64,000 bases of DNA from Aselliscus stoliczkanus (lineage: Eukaryota; Chordata; Mammalia; Chiroptera; Hipposideridae). Made by a program: the position numbers and the translations under genes. Of the stretch, positions 1-10,787 are shown one piece after another. The notes under the pieces are model-generated. The model was not told the origin of the DNA. It worked only from the letters and a program-made list of their open reading frames with translations, and did no database searches. The DNA lies in the NCBI GenBank assembly GCA_033961575.1, contig CM066732.1:76050687-76114686 (forward strand), in the 5' to 3' direction. Numbering within the stretch: position 1 is the stretch's first letter; each line of letters starts with the position of its first letter.

Positions 1-1129
1 ACTTACGTATCATAAATAAGATAGCTGTTGATGCAAGACACACACTTCTTCACCATCTTTCCATATGCACCACGCATTCTTATATCAGAATAAGCTGTTT
101 ACCAGCCATTTTAATCACATATGGTTGAATGATTAAAATAACCATCAATACTTTACATAGTAAAGCTTTTCCAAAAATTGTAATGTACACAGTGACAAGG
201 AAAAAAATACCACAGTAATTCTGGACATATGAAGAGTGATTAGGCAGCTTCAAATCAAACTAGGCTTCTTTACTTGCACTAAGGGCAAATCTTTCCATTC
301 TCCACCAAATACTTAAGTTTCAATATATTAACATTAAATGACTCTTAATTTTCCTTCTTCCCTCCCTGCCTAAAATCTCTGTTATAATGCAGAAAGAGAG
401 ATTGAGGTAGTTGAACTTTAAAGATTTTTTTCATTCATGGTGCTGGCAAAAGTTTTCAGTGGGTGGGTGATACAGATCTTGGGATCTATCTTTGAACAAC
501 ATTAACTCATAATTTTAGCAGAAAACAAATAGCACATAGTGCTCATTTACTTACAAGTCAACAACAAGATCAAAGAATTTTGTGTATAAGAATTTGCCCT
601 TCTGATTTGGTTTTAGAAGGTATGACAATAAAATGCCCTAAGTCTAGCAGTAGAGAAAACAACTTTTTAAAAAGGGTATGAAGGAAACTCAGGATCACAG
701 AAATATAGCAGTTTAAGCATGAGTACTTTCACAAGCATAAATGTGGTATGTGTTACTGGCATGTGGTCTTTTTAAATAGGAATTGTGAAGAATGCTGGCT
801 ATATCATGAATTATAAGAAGCTAAAACCGATTCGTGAGTAGGGTTGCTAAAGAATACGTGGAAAGAACACATGATAGAATGCCGCCATCACTTTTTTGCC
901 TTTATGAGTTTGTTTTTGCTGGACCTTATTTATGGTGTGGCCTAAACCTTAATAATAATTAGGCAGAGCAGCATAGGCATAAAGTGAGGCATGGTAGTGT
1001 CAGTGCAAGGTCACTGGAGAGAGAAGCAGGAGCCTTCTTTTCCAAGTACTGTATTCCATTGCCACAGTCAGAACTATTGGAAATTATATACCTGTATTTT
1101 AAAAAATTGTTTATATATTTATTACCTAT

Positions 1130-1235
1130 CTTCCTCTACTAAAATGTAACTCTTTGAGAGTAAGACTTTATAATTTTTCACCACTGTATCCTCACTATCT
1201 TAAAATCGTACCAGGCAATTAAGATGTAAAATAAG
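1130..1235 (+). mobile_element. L2 LINE 3' end fragment
   Basis: The stretch reads like the familiar L2 3' terminus, with a phrase of the type 'ctttgagagtaagact...ccactgtatcctcac', and ends in an AT-rich TTTATTTAAATGA tail. It is old and diverged; the call is by eye. Confidence 0.45.
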
Positions 1236-2384
1236 TATTTATTTAAATGATAAGTGAAAGGTTATTAAATGTTTAGATGAGCTTTATAAATAGCTTTCAG
1301 AAATCGTACAATTCATACATTTTGTCCCACCAAAGTAGATTTATTTTTCTTCCTTACAAACTATGTTTAAGAGAGATGATGATGATGCGTTATAATAACC
1401 CTTTTAATATCAACAAATGGTCTTTTGGAGAAAGCCTAAAAAGATGGACTGGAAAGTATTTTGCAGATATTTTTCAGTTATCTAGCAGAGAGTGTATTAA
1501 TAGGTTGTAGATTATAGGCCTCCAAATAAATGGTTTATCTCAATCTTGTTTCGAATGCTACTTCTCAGATTGATATTCAGTTCAGTAATGCTGAAAAGAA
1601 ATTTGTATGTGCTATTCTGTTGTCTGAGAGGCTCATGGGACTGATGAGCTATTGAAGTAAGGCTAGGGTATCTCAAAGTCTGAAAAAAGCCATGAAGCAT
1701 CTTTGAGGCCTAGAAAAGCTTATGTCAGCATTTAGTTTTAACACATTTTTTGCGGGAAACGAGTAAACTCGTCATATAGCTTTTTATGCCCGATTACAAA
1801 GTGTTATGAGAAATGGTTGCTGCTATGAGAAATGATTCCCTTTAGAATTGCTTTGCTTTACTTTCATAGTTGTGCACCTTTTCTGTTTCTAATAGGTATA
1901 GTTTGAGTCTACTTCACAACAGATTAAATGTTTAACCTATTTAACACACCAACCATTCAATTCTTGCTAACCCATCCATGGCCACACCCAGGATCTTGCC
2001 TCATTTCTGAATTCTTAAACCCTAGTATTATGAGCTCCAAACTTAGCCTTCTGTCTACAGCTCTCTTTTCCTGTATTCTCATTGTAGTTGTTCTTTGACC
2101 TCTCCTAATTTTGACTTTGTTAGCAGCCCTTTTGTCCTTACCTCTTTCTCATCCAGCCTGGAGTGCTTGCTCCATCATTTATAACATTTATAATTGTGAT
2201 GTTAGACAGCTCTCCCCCATTTTCCATAAAAGCTTATTTCAACTCAGAGCAGTTCCTCTTGATCAGACTCTCGTCTTGTTCACAGGGAAATGGAAGCCAA
2301 TCAGAAATCAAATCCCTGAACTTCCTATATCTCTCATAACCCCCAACCACTTTGGCAGCCACACTCATTTATTGGCTTGCTTGC

Positions 2385-2720
2385 TTTTTTCTTTTTTTAC
2401 GTCTTCCTCTCCAGTCTGGGTGCCTTTTATTCCTTTTGCTTGCCCAACTACCCTGGCTAGAACCTCCAGTACAATTTTAAATACATGGGGCAACAGTAGA
2501 TATCCTTGTTTTGACCCTTATCTTAGGAGGAGAGCATTCATTGTGTCATTAAGTAGGATGTTAGCTGTGGGTTTTTCACAAATGCCCTTTAGTAGGTTGA
2601 AGAAGCTCCCTTCTATTCCTAGTGTGTTGAGTGTTTTTATCATAAAAAAAAAAAAATACGTCTACTGAGATGATCATGTTGTTTTTGTCCTATATTCTAT
2701 TAATACAGTGTATTAAATTT
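2385..2720 (-). mobile_element. L1 ORF2 fragment, antisense to SNX6
   Basis: The plus strand shows the complement of a standard L1 ORF2 segment, including a 'gatgttagctgtgggttttt'-type phrase and 'gagatgatcatgttgttttt'. Reading frames across it are shadows of the decayed reverse-transcriptase ORF and are not genes. Confidence 0.75.
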
Positions 2721-3299
2721 TATCTTTCCATTTCTAGCTATGCTAGGTCCCACGTACTTCTGGATCCCCTGGATCTTTGGGATCTCTTCTGTCTGAGTTT
2801 TCTCTTAACTCTGTGGCCTCTTCCCAGTATCCTTCATAGTCTTTTCTATATAATCATTCATTTAAGCCTGATTCTTCCTAGGTTCCTTGTTGAGTTCTCT
2901 AGGCGTCTATAGAAGTTTCTCAAGACTTCTAATTCCATAAATTATCCGTCTGTGATCTTATCTCCTGTGGCTTCACATACTCTACTGTGCTGTTAACTTA
3001 CAAATCTCGATCACTCTTGAGTCCCAGCTCTGTTTATTAGACAGCCTCCTAAAAAGCTCCATTTAGATGTCCCCTGGCATTTTACCCTCAGTTGAACTCT
3101 TCTTTCATATTTTCTATTTCGAAGAAGCAACCTCCCGGTTCCTTAAAACCTGAAAATTACCTATGACTCCTCCTAGTCCCTATTCCTATTAGGAGTCACC
3201 AAATTCTGTCTTTTTTATTCCCTTACTGTATTAAGAATGTGTCCTCTTCTACCACCAGATGTAAAGATTAGCTTTGACTTCCATAGTCCTTGTCTGAGT

Positions 3300-3590
3300 T
3301 ATTGAATCTGCCCCTGACTGGTCATTCAGCCTTTAGGCAGTCTTTTCTTTCTCATCCTTAGACTGTGTTAAGTTCCTTGGGTTCTCCCATAGTGCCCTGT
3401 GGATGCCTTTAACATTATACACCTCACGCTGTATTTAATCATATACTTACTTCTCTGCATCCTCCTCTGCACCATGAGTTTCTTTAAGAGCAGGGACCAC
3501 CTCTTAATCACCTTTATATTCTTGACACCTAGCCCAATGCATGACTATAATATATATTTGTTGTTGGTTTGTTAAATAAGTAAATTAATC
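3300..3590 (+). mobile_element. L2-like LINE fragment
   Basis: It contains an 'aagagcagggaccacctc' phrase followed by 'cacctagcccaatgcat' and an AT-rich tail, the usual look of an L2 3' end. Strongly diverged. Confidence 0.5.
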
Positions 3591-5029
3591 ACTATCAAAA
3601 AATTCAGTAAAAAAGAGAAAAACTGTGTGTTGGGAGACCTAAAGATAAAGCAGTAAATTCTAACTTGGAAGAGTTACATGAAGAGATGCCTTTGAACTTG
3701 GATGTTTAATTAAGTCTGAATAACATTTTTGATGGGAGGGAAGGTACCATTTCAGGTACAGAGGAGCCTAAAAGTTCAAAGTTTCTTTTGAGAACTGTTT
3801 GTAACATAACGGTTCTGTGGGGGTAGGATGGTAGATGGAAAGGTAAGTTGAGCCAGATTGTCCAAAGTCTTGAACACCATGCTAAGAAGACTGGCCTTCA
3901 TTCCTCTCAACATTGTGAAACTCTGTAAAAGTTATTGAGTAAGGAAGAAATGCTCAAAATTTGATTTTGGGAAGTTATCCCAAGCAACAGAATGGATTGG
4001 ATCGAGATAAGGGATGTTAACTGGTAGTCCAATATAGTGGTCTAGGCAAAAGATAATGAGGACTTTTAAATAGGATGGTGGGAATGTAAAGATACAGGCT
4101 TCAGACATTTGCTGGTAGGATTTGAGCTGTGAGAAAAGATAAGAAGTTATAGGTTACTTCAAGATATTTAATGAAAGGTATGAGATTTTAAGGAATAATG
4201 TGGGAGACTGGTTGGATGGAGGGTCCATGAAAAGGAACCAGAAAGAGGACAAATTTGGAGTTTAGATTATAATGAGTACTGTTTTAGACTCATCTAATGT
4301 GAGGTTAACAGAATCTACATGTAGGGATAGGATATAGGCATTTGGATCCAAGGTATAGGAAAGAACTTAGGGGTAGTAATAGAGATTTGTGAGTTATTTA
4401 CATAAAGATGAGCATTGAAACCATGCCAGTAGATAAGGAAATTAGATGGGATGTTTCTTTATGGGACACTGATGCAGCAAATGGGAAAGTCAGAGTTAGC
4501 TGCCTCGTATTTTCGCCTTTAGATAATGATTCATGCCACTCAAAATCATCTTTTCTGTCCCTTGTACTAGACCCCCAAAACAGGACAGGAGACAATGTTT
4601 GGATGAGTTTGGAATGAAGAATTTGCAGAATATATTTTCAGAGCTTTTAAAGAATCATATGATAGTATATTGTACACCATTAAATTTTATGTTTAAAGGA
4701 ACTCCTGAATTAACTTTTTAGTTGTCTTTATAGTATATAGTAGTGCTTGACAGAGTATGAGAGGGCTACTTGCATCAGAATTATCAAATATACTTATAAC
4801 ATTTGAGGTATCTAGGTCTTATTGAATCTGAATCTTTGTGGTAAACTTAAACTTCTCTTTAATGCCCTCAAGTTTGAAAAATCACTTATATACATGATGA
4901 AATTGCTACTTTATTGAATTTAAAAACTGGGATCCTTTTGAGATTGCCATTTTGATGTCAGAGAATAAAGGAGACATTACTTTCCATTTGTATTCTTAAA
5001 AAATGCTCTTATATTTACCTTTCTTTCAG

Positions 5030-5125
5030 TTAAGTGTGCGAGGGAAAAATAAAAAAGAGAAACTTGAAGATTTCTTTAAAAACATGGTTAAATCAGCAGA
5101 TGGAGTAATTGTTTCAGGAGTAAAG
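5030..5125 (+). CDS. SNX6: SNX6 exon, residues ~173-204 (linker and amphipathic helix)
   Basis: The 96-nt exon has a clean acceptor (ttctttcag) and donor (gtaag), in phase 0 at both ends. It encodes LSVRGKNKKEKLEDFF and continues to IVSGVK. In the SNX-BAR family this stretch links the PX domain to the BAR domain and forms the amphipathic helix that inserts into the membrane. The basic run RGKNKKEK is visible. It is the first SNX6 exon in the window. Confidence 0.95.
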
Positions 5126-5749
5126 GTAAGATTTTATCTGATTAACAGGAGTATTGGATTGAGAATTTACCCCTTTTAAGAGAGAGCTAGATTGAGATTT
5201 CAGATGTGCCGAAGATTATACTGGAATAAAAGAGAAGTTTCGACAGCAGAATCCTTAGGCCTGGGAAACTGGGCCCCCAGCCCGAGGTATACTCTTCAGA
5301 GAGCTCCTTTCTCCAACGATCTGCAGGTCCATGGGGATTTGCCTGCCTGGAACCCAAGCTCCTTCCCTCCAGACTGAACCATGTTCCAGTTATCTAGAAC
5401 TCCATAATTCCTAGGCCAAATCTTAAGCCTTTTTCCAGGTCCTGTGTGGGCTTTTTCCCTGAGTTCATCCTCCAGTGGGTAAACTGTGCCACTTGTTTGT
5501 GCATTCCATGGGAGGTGAGGGGGTGACGATGAAAAAGCTGGATAGAGGGAAGGCACAGGGGAGATCAGTGTGCAGGATGGAATGTCCAGCCACATACATA
5601 ATATGAGGTCCCTCTGGGTGCCCTACAGAGCTGCAGGGTAGACTAAAAGAGGGACTGTCTCCCATTTGTATACTTGCCCTTGGTTGTACAAATGTTAGGG
5701 GCAGACCTAGATTCAGATTCGGAACTAGAAGAGCTCAATTGAGTTTTTC

Positions 5750-5890
5750 ATCTTGTCTTGAGAAAAATCACTTTCTTGCTCTGAATCTTGGCTTTCACAT
5801 TTTCAAAATGTAGTTAATACCACCTGGCTCACAGGATTGTTTGAAAGATTGAATGAGACATATGTGTGAAAATATTTAGAAAGTTAATTA
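5750..5890 (+). mobile_element. MIR SINE fossil
   Basis: Old mammalian MIR-like sequence, with 'cactttcttgctctgaatct' followed by a 'cacaggattgtttgaaagattgaatgag' type core. Diverged, by-eye call. Confidence 0.5.
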
Positions 5891-5985
5891 TTTACCTAAA
5901 TAATACCTAAATTTTTCTTGATGTTCTAAAAATGGTACAAAATTGATTTATCTGAAAACTCTTATTAAAATATAGGAGAAAAATG

Positions 5986-6127
5986 GGCCGGCCGAGTGGC
6001 TCAGTTGGCTAAGAGCTCGCTCAAAAGTGCGAGCTGAGCTCAGAGCAACAGCAGTTGGATGCCCAGCCCGAGCTGAGCTGCCGCTGAGCTGCCAACAGGT
6101 AGCAGGATGGCTCAGCTTAAAAAAAAA

Positions 6128-6170
<43 letters not shown>

Positions 6171-6172
6171 AG
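5986..6172 (+). mobile_element. tRNA-derived SINE, 'gctc' form, with (TAAA)n tail
   Basis: Head GGCCGGCCGAGTGGCTCAG resembles a tRNA A box. The body ends in gatggctcagctt and is followed by a long (TAAA)n tail. A perfect 15-bp target-site duplication, TATAGGAGAAAAATG, lies at 5971-5985 and 6173-6187, so this is a fairly young insertion. Confidence 0.9.
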
Positions 6173-6621
6173 TATAGGAGAAAAATGCTTATATCACATT
6201 ATCAAGCAAATACTAAGAGATAAACATTGCTACTTTGTCATCATTACCTGTATTTAGACACATCTACAATACAACTTAGGTGTGAAGTACTATTTATTTG
6301 ATTTTACTTTGATTTTTTCAGAAACAGGTCAATTGGTAGGTTGACTATGCATGTGCTATTGCTACTTTCTAATAAGGACTCAGCTTACTTCCATTTTGAT
6401 GTGCTTATGCACTAATATTGAACATTTTTCTTAGCATTTAATGTAAATCACTATATTGATTATGCTTTTCATAGTTTTATTAGTAAAGTCATGATTAACA
6501 TTTTTTGAACATGTATAATGTCGTGTTTGGTAGCCCACATTTTCTTAATTAGTCATCACTACAACCCTACGGGTTAGATAGTGTTATCCCCATTTTTACA
6601 GTTACGAAAACTGGTATGTGG

Positions 6622-6780
6622 GGCCGGCCGAGTGGCTCAGTTGGTTAAGAGTTCGCCCAAGAGTGCGAGCTCTGAGCAGCAGGGTCTCCAGTTCGATTCC
6701 CGGCCTGAGCTGAGCTGCTGCTGAGTTGCCAACAGGTGGCAAGATGGCTCAGCTAAAAAAGAAAAAGAAAGAAAAAAAAA
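6622..6780 (+). mobile_element. tRNA-derived SINE, 'gctc' form
   Basis: Same family as the copy at 5986, with an A/G-rich tail. The flanks aactggtatgt and aacaggtatat look like a decayed target duplication. Confidence 0.85.
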
Positions 6781-6800
6781 CAGGTATATATGAATTACAG

Positions 6801-6916
6801 ATTTTTTTTTAATTTTTTTTTTGAGGGCAGTGTCACTGGCCCTCATATATGGGACCCGAACTGGGGCCGCTGGCTTCCCAAGCCAGCGCTTAACCGTTGC
6901 GCCACTCAGCCGGCCC
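6801..6916 (-). mobile_element. Short tRNA-derived SINE
   Basis: Reverse-strand copy of the ~100-bp short family. Oligo-T leads into gagggcagtgtcactggccc and it ends at the complement of the GGCCGGC head. It sits just after the SINE at 6622. Confidence 0.85.
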
Positions 6917-7186
6917 TAATTTGTATTTTTAATGTTTATCTGGCTTTGTTCCAAAGAAGAGTGAAGACAGTGGTTAATATGATAATTGTCCCAGACAGCA
7001 GTAAGGGCCCTCATGATTAAGGCCTGGCAGCCTTTAGGAATGGCCCGTAGAATACATAAAAGACGAAGAAAAATAGACTTACTTGTTTCTCAAAAGCAAT
7101 TGGTCACTCCCACTGGCAGTAATGTATGTGCTGGAGTTGAGAGCAGAACAGAGCAGGAACACGTTTTAGAGTGTGAAGGTGAACTA

Positions 7187-7266
7187 TTGGGTTGTTGGAA
7201 AAGTCATGACACATTTTTGCATTAAAAAACATAGAAAAATACATCATGACTTTCCCGACGACCCTA
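7187..7266. mobile_element. 80-bp mariner-type palindromic MITE
   Basis: The element is 80 bp with inverted ends (TTGGGTTGTTGG against TAGGGTCGTCGG) and is flanked by TA on both sides, the target-site duplication of Tc1/mariner elements. The length and design recall MADE1, but the sequence is different. It has no coding capacity and would have been moved by a transposase supplied from elsewhere. Confidence 0.8.
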
Positions 7267-7499
7267 TAAAAGGGGAGCTGCAAAACCATAGATTTCTTAC
7301 TTGCTGTATCTATAAAAATGCATCCATGTTCAAGTCTGAACTTAGTGAAATCAGTATAACATCTGATTATTAAAGGATAGGGTGCTGTTTCACTGATCAT
7401 CTTTTATGATTGTAAAAACCACTTTATGATAACAAAGCAGTTTACATAACACTAAAGCAAATAAGTGAAAAATGTTCCTATTTTCTTTTGATCCTATAG

Positions 7500-7605
7500 G
7501 ATGTGGATGATTTCTTTGAGCATGAACGAACATTCCTTCTAGAATATCATAACCGAGTTAAGGATGCATCTGCTAAATCTGATAGGATGACAAGATCCCA
7601 CAAAA
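7500..7605 (+). CDS. SNX6: SNX6 exon, residues ~205-240 (start of BAR domain)
   Basis: The 106-nt exon follows acceptor atcctatag and precedes donor gtaag. It encodes DVDDFFEHERTFLLEYHNRV and then KDASAKSDRMTRSHK, with the first base of a split serine codon. It begins helix 1 of the BAR domain, the dimer-forming membrane-curvature module shared with SNX1, SNX2 and SNX5. Confidence 0.95.
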
Positions 7606-7976
7606 GTAAGGTTTTCTCTGTGGCTAAAGCTTATAGTGTTTAATGAAATAATTACATAAAAAGTTACATTATTTACAGTTTGTGAAAGTCTTGATATAGA
7701 GTGGTGTTTCTTAAACTCGTTTGTGGAGTCTTGACTCCAAGACCCTTTTTAGCAAGCCTGTGAGGTCAACACTATTTTCTTAATAATACTATGCTTTTTG
7801 CCTTTTTCACCATGTTGACATTTATACGGATGATGCAAAAGCCTTGGTGGATAAAATTGCTGGTGCCTTAGCACAAATCAAGGCAGTGGCACCAGACTGT
7901 CCTAATAGTCATTGTATTCTTTCCTTCAATGCATTTGCAGTTTAAAAAATGTTTAATTAAGAATGTCTGTGATGAC

Positions 7977-8082
7977 GGGCCGGCCTAGTGGCGCAGTGGT
8001 TGGGCACTGGCTTGGGAGGCCAGCGGCCCTGGTTTGGGTCCCACATATGAGGGCCAGTGACACTGCCCCCCCCCAAAAAAAA
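7977..8082 (+). mobile_element. Short tRNA-derived SINE
   Basis: Short-family copy with a slightly imperfect 17-bp target duplication, aagaatgtctgtgatga before it and aagaatgtccctgatga after it. Confidence 0.9.
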
Positions 8083-8925
8083 AGAATGTCCCTGATGAAG
8101 CAGTATAAATTATTAATTGTATCAGCTCTCCCTTGAGTACACTTTTTATATTCTGAGTTATTAAATGGGAAGGTGTACATAAAGCACTTTATATACTGAA
8201 GTATGACGGTTCTGTCTAGAAAAGCATTTTAGTCATTGAGTTGCCATTGAACTGGCTGCTTTTTGCAAAAAACACCATTTTTACTTGAAAGAACAGCTGG
8301 CAGACAAACTATTATTATTCAGACTTCAGTATTTGGTAGACAGTTTCTTAAAAAGTAACTAAGCGAGCCTGGCACTTCAAAGAGAACAACTCACAGTATT
8401 TGTTAACAATGATAAAAATAAAGGTTTCCAGCAGTAGTTGGAATTTTGGAAAACCTGTCTCCATCACCATGAGCTTGCTTCCCAATAATTAAAGACTTGC
8501 CTGAGGAGATTGATGACATTAGTGAATGTGATATTTTTAATATTGTATACTAAAATGTGTTAACATTTCATAAGTGTGTCAAGATTTGCATAATTCATTG
8601 AACGATATTTTCTAAATGATCAAGTGTATGGTGTTACAAAATCAGTATGTAAAAGATCCATTCAAAGTACAAGATAGACTAAGGGTTTTTTTAACAGCTT
8701 TATTGAGGTATATTTGATATAAATAAGATGCAGTGTTCGGAGTATACCATTTGATAAGTTTTGACATGTGTGTGAAATTGTCATTATAGTTAAATTTAGT
8801 GAAGGTATCCATAATCACCAAAAGTTTCCTTGTGGCCCTTTGTAATTCCTCCCTCCCACCCCTTACCCCAGGCAACCACTGATCTGAGTTCTGTGTTTAT
8901 AGGTTAGTTTACATTTCCTAGATTT

Positions 8926-9038
8926 TTTTTTTTTTTTTTTTTTGAGGGCCGTGTCACTGGCCCTCCTATGTGGGACCCGAACTGGGGCCGCTGGCTTTCT
9001 AAGCCAGCACTTAACCACCGCGCCACTCGGCCGGTCCC
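8926..9038 (-). mobile_element. Short tRNA-derived SINE inside L1
   Basis: Reverse short-family copy. The duplication acatttcctagatttt flanks both sides. Confidence 0.9.
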
Positions 9039-9294
9039 AACATTTCCTAGATTTTTATGTAAATGAATTATATAGTATGTACACTTCATTGTCTGGCTTT
9101 GACATTCAACAGATTTATTTTGAAATTCATCCATGTTGTGTGTATCAATAGTTCATTCCTTTTTATTGCTAAGTGGTGTTCCATTTTATGGATATACCAC
9201 AGTTTATTCAGCTGTTGGACATTTGGGTTGTTGCTAGCTTTTGGCTATTACACATAAAGCTTACTTACATGAGCTTTCTATATGTAAGTCTTTG

Positions 9295-9440
9295 GGGCCG
9301 GCCGAGTGGCTCAGTTGGTTAAGAGCTCGCTCAAGAGTGCGAGCTGAGCTCTGAGCAACAGCTGTTCGAGGCCAGCCCGAGCTGAGTTGCCGTTGAGCTG
9401 CCAACAGGTGGCAGGATGGCTCAGCTAAAAAATAAATAAG

Positions 9441-9475
<35 letters not shown>

Positions 9476-9476
9476 A
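9295..9476 (+). mobile_element. tRNA-derived SINE, 'gctc' form, with (AATA)n tail
   Basis: Full copy of the 'gctc' family with a perfect 14-bp duplication, TATGTAAGTCTTTG, at 9281-9294 and 9477-9490. It is inserted in the antisense L1. Confidence 0.9.
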
Positions 9477-9730
9477 TATGTAAGTCTTTGTATGGACATA
9501 TGCTTTCATTTCTATCGGGTAATACTTAGTAGAATGAATGGGTCATGTGGTAAGTGTGTATAATTAACTTTTTAAAAAATTGCCAGACATTTTTCCAAAA
9601 TGATTGTAACACCATTTTACATTCCTACCAACTGTGTATGGGAGTTGCTCTTCATTCTTATCAACAAGGATAACCAGCCTTTAATTTTAGCCATTCTAAT
9701 AGGTCTATAGTGGTGTCTGGTGTGGTTTGA

Positions 9731-9850
9731 GGTTTTTTTTTTTGTTTTTTTTTTAGAGGGCAGTTTCACTGGCCCTCATATGTGGGATCCGAACCAGGGC
9801 CACTGGCGTCCCAAGCCAGCTCTTAACCACCACGCCACTCGGCCGGCCCT
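9731..9850 (-). mobile_element. Short tRNA-derived SINE inside L1
   Basis: Reverse short-family copy with a broken oligo-T tract. The flanking repeats tctggtgtggttt and tctggtatgattt are diverged. Confidence 0.85.
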
Positions 9851-9934
9851 CTGGTATGATTTTAATTTGCATTTCCCCAATTACTAATAATGTTGAACAT
9901 CTTTTCTTGTGTAAGACCTCCCACTTGATTCTTT

Positions 9935-10291
9935 TTTTTAACTTTATTGGGGAACACTGTGTTTTTCCTAAGACCCGTCAGCTCCAAGTCAAGTTGTCCT
10001 TCAGTCTTAGTTGTAAAGGGCACAGCTCAGCTCCAAGTCCGGTTGCCGTTTTCAATCTAGTTGTGGGGAGTGCAGCCCACCATCCCATGTGGGAGTCGAA
10101 CCAGCAACCTTGTTGTTAAGAGCACATGCTCTAACCACCTGAGCCATCCGGCCGCCCATCAGCAGCTCAGCTCAAGGTGCTGTGTTCAGTCTTAATTGTG
10201 GGGGGCTTGGCCCACCATCCCATTTGGGAATCGAACTGGCAGCCTTGTTTTTAAGAGCACTCGCTCTCACTAGGTGAGGCATCTGGCTGCC
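9935..10291 (-). mobile_element. VES-like tRNA-derived SINE
   Basis: The reverse complement reads gggcggccggatggctcagg...gttcgactccc, the head of a typical bat VES-like SINE. It is followed by a long body with a second tRNA-like segment and an A-rich end. The duplication cccacttgattcttt is present on both sides. Confidence 0.85.
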
Positions 10292-10675
10292 CCCACTTGA
10301 TTCTTTATCAAAGTTTTTTGGGCCCCTCTAGATTCCTTACATTTTCATATGGATTTTAGAGTCAGCTTGTCACTTTCTGCAAAAATACTTGCTGGGATTT
10401 TTGATTGGGGTTGTGTAGAATCTGTAGATCAGTTTGGGGAGGATTGATATTTTAAATTGATCTTCTGATATATGAATATGGTATACTCTCCATTTAGTTA
10501 GGTCTTTAAATTCTCTTAGCAGTGTTTTATAGTTTCTATTGGATAAATCTTATACATCTTTAGTTAGATTGATTCCTAATTATTTTTTCATGCTATTGTA
10601 AATAATGTGTTTTTTACATTTCAATTTCCAGTTCTTTGATAATGTATAGAAATACTGTGTGTTTTCAATGTTGAT

Positions 10676-10787
10676 TTTTTTTTTTTTTTTTTTGCGGGCA
10701 GTATCACTGGCCCTCATATCTGGAATCTGAACCAGGGCCGCTGGCATCCCAAGCCAGCGCTTAACCACTGCGCCACTCGGCCGGCCC
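10676..10787 (-). mobile_element. Short tRNA-derived SINE inside L1
   Basis: Reverse short-family copy flanked by tcaatgttgat on both sides. Confidence 0.9.

Larger units (their letters stand above)
1..5029 (+). other. SNX6 intron upstream of the first visible exon
   Basis: This AT-rich stretch has no exon that I can recognise. The preceding SNX6 exon, which would end in the PX domain, was looked for and not found. Visible content is repeat fossils: L2-like 3' ends near 1130-1230 and 3300-3590, and an antisense L1 ORF2 fragment near 2385-2720. The rest looks like unique intron. Confidence 0.7.
5126..7499 (+). other. SNX6 intron
   Basis: About 2.4 kb. It holds a MIR-like fossil, three SINEs and one 80-bp mariner-type palindrome, listed separately. 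The rest shows no conserved element that I can name. Confidence 0.8.
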
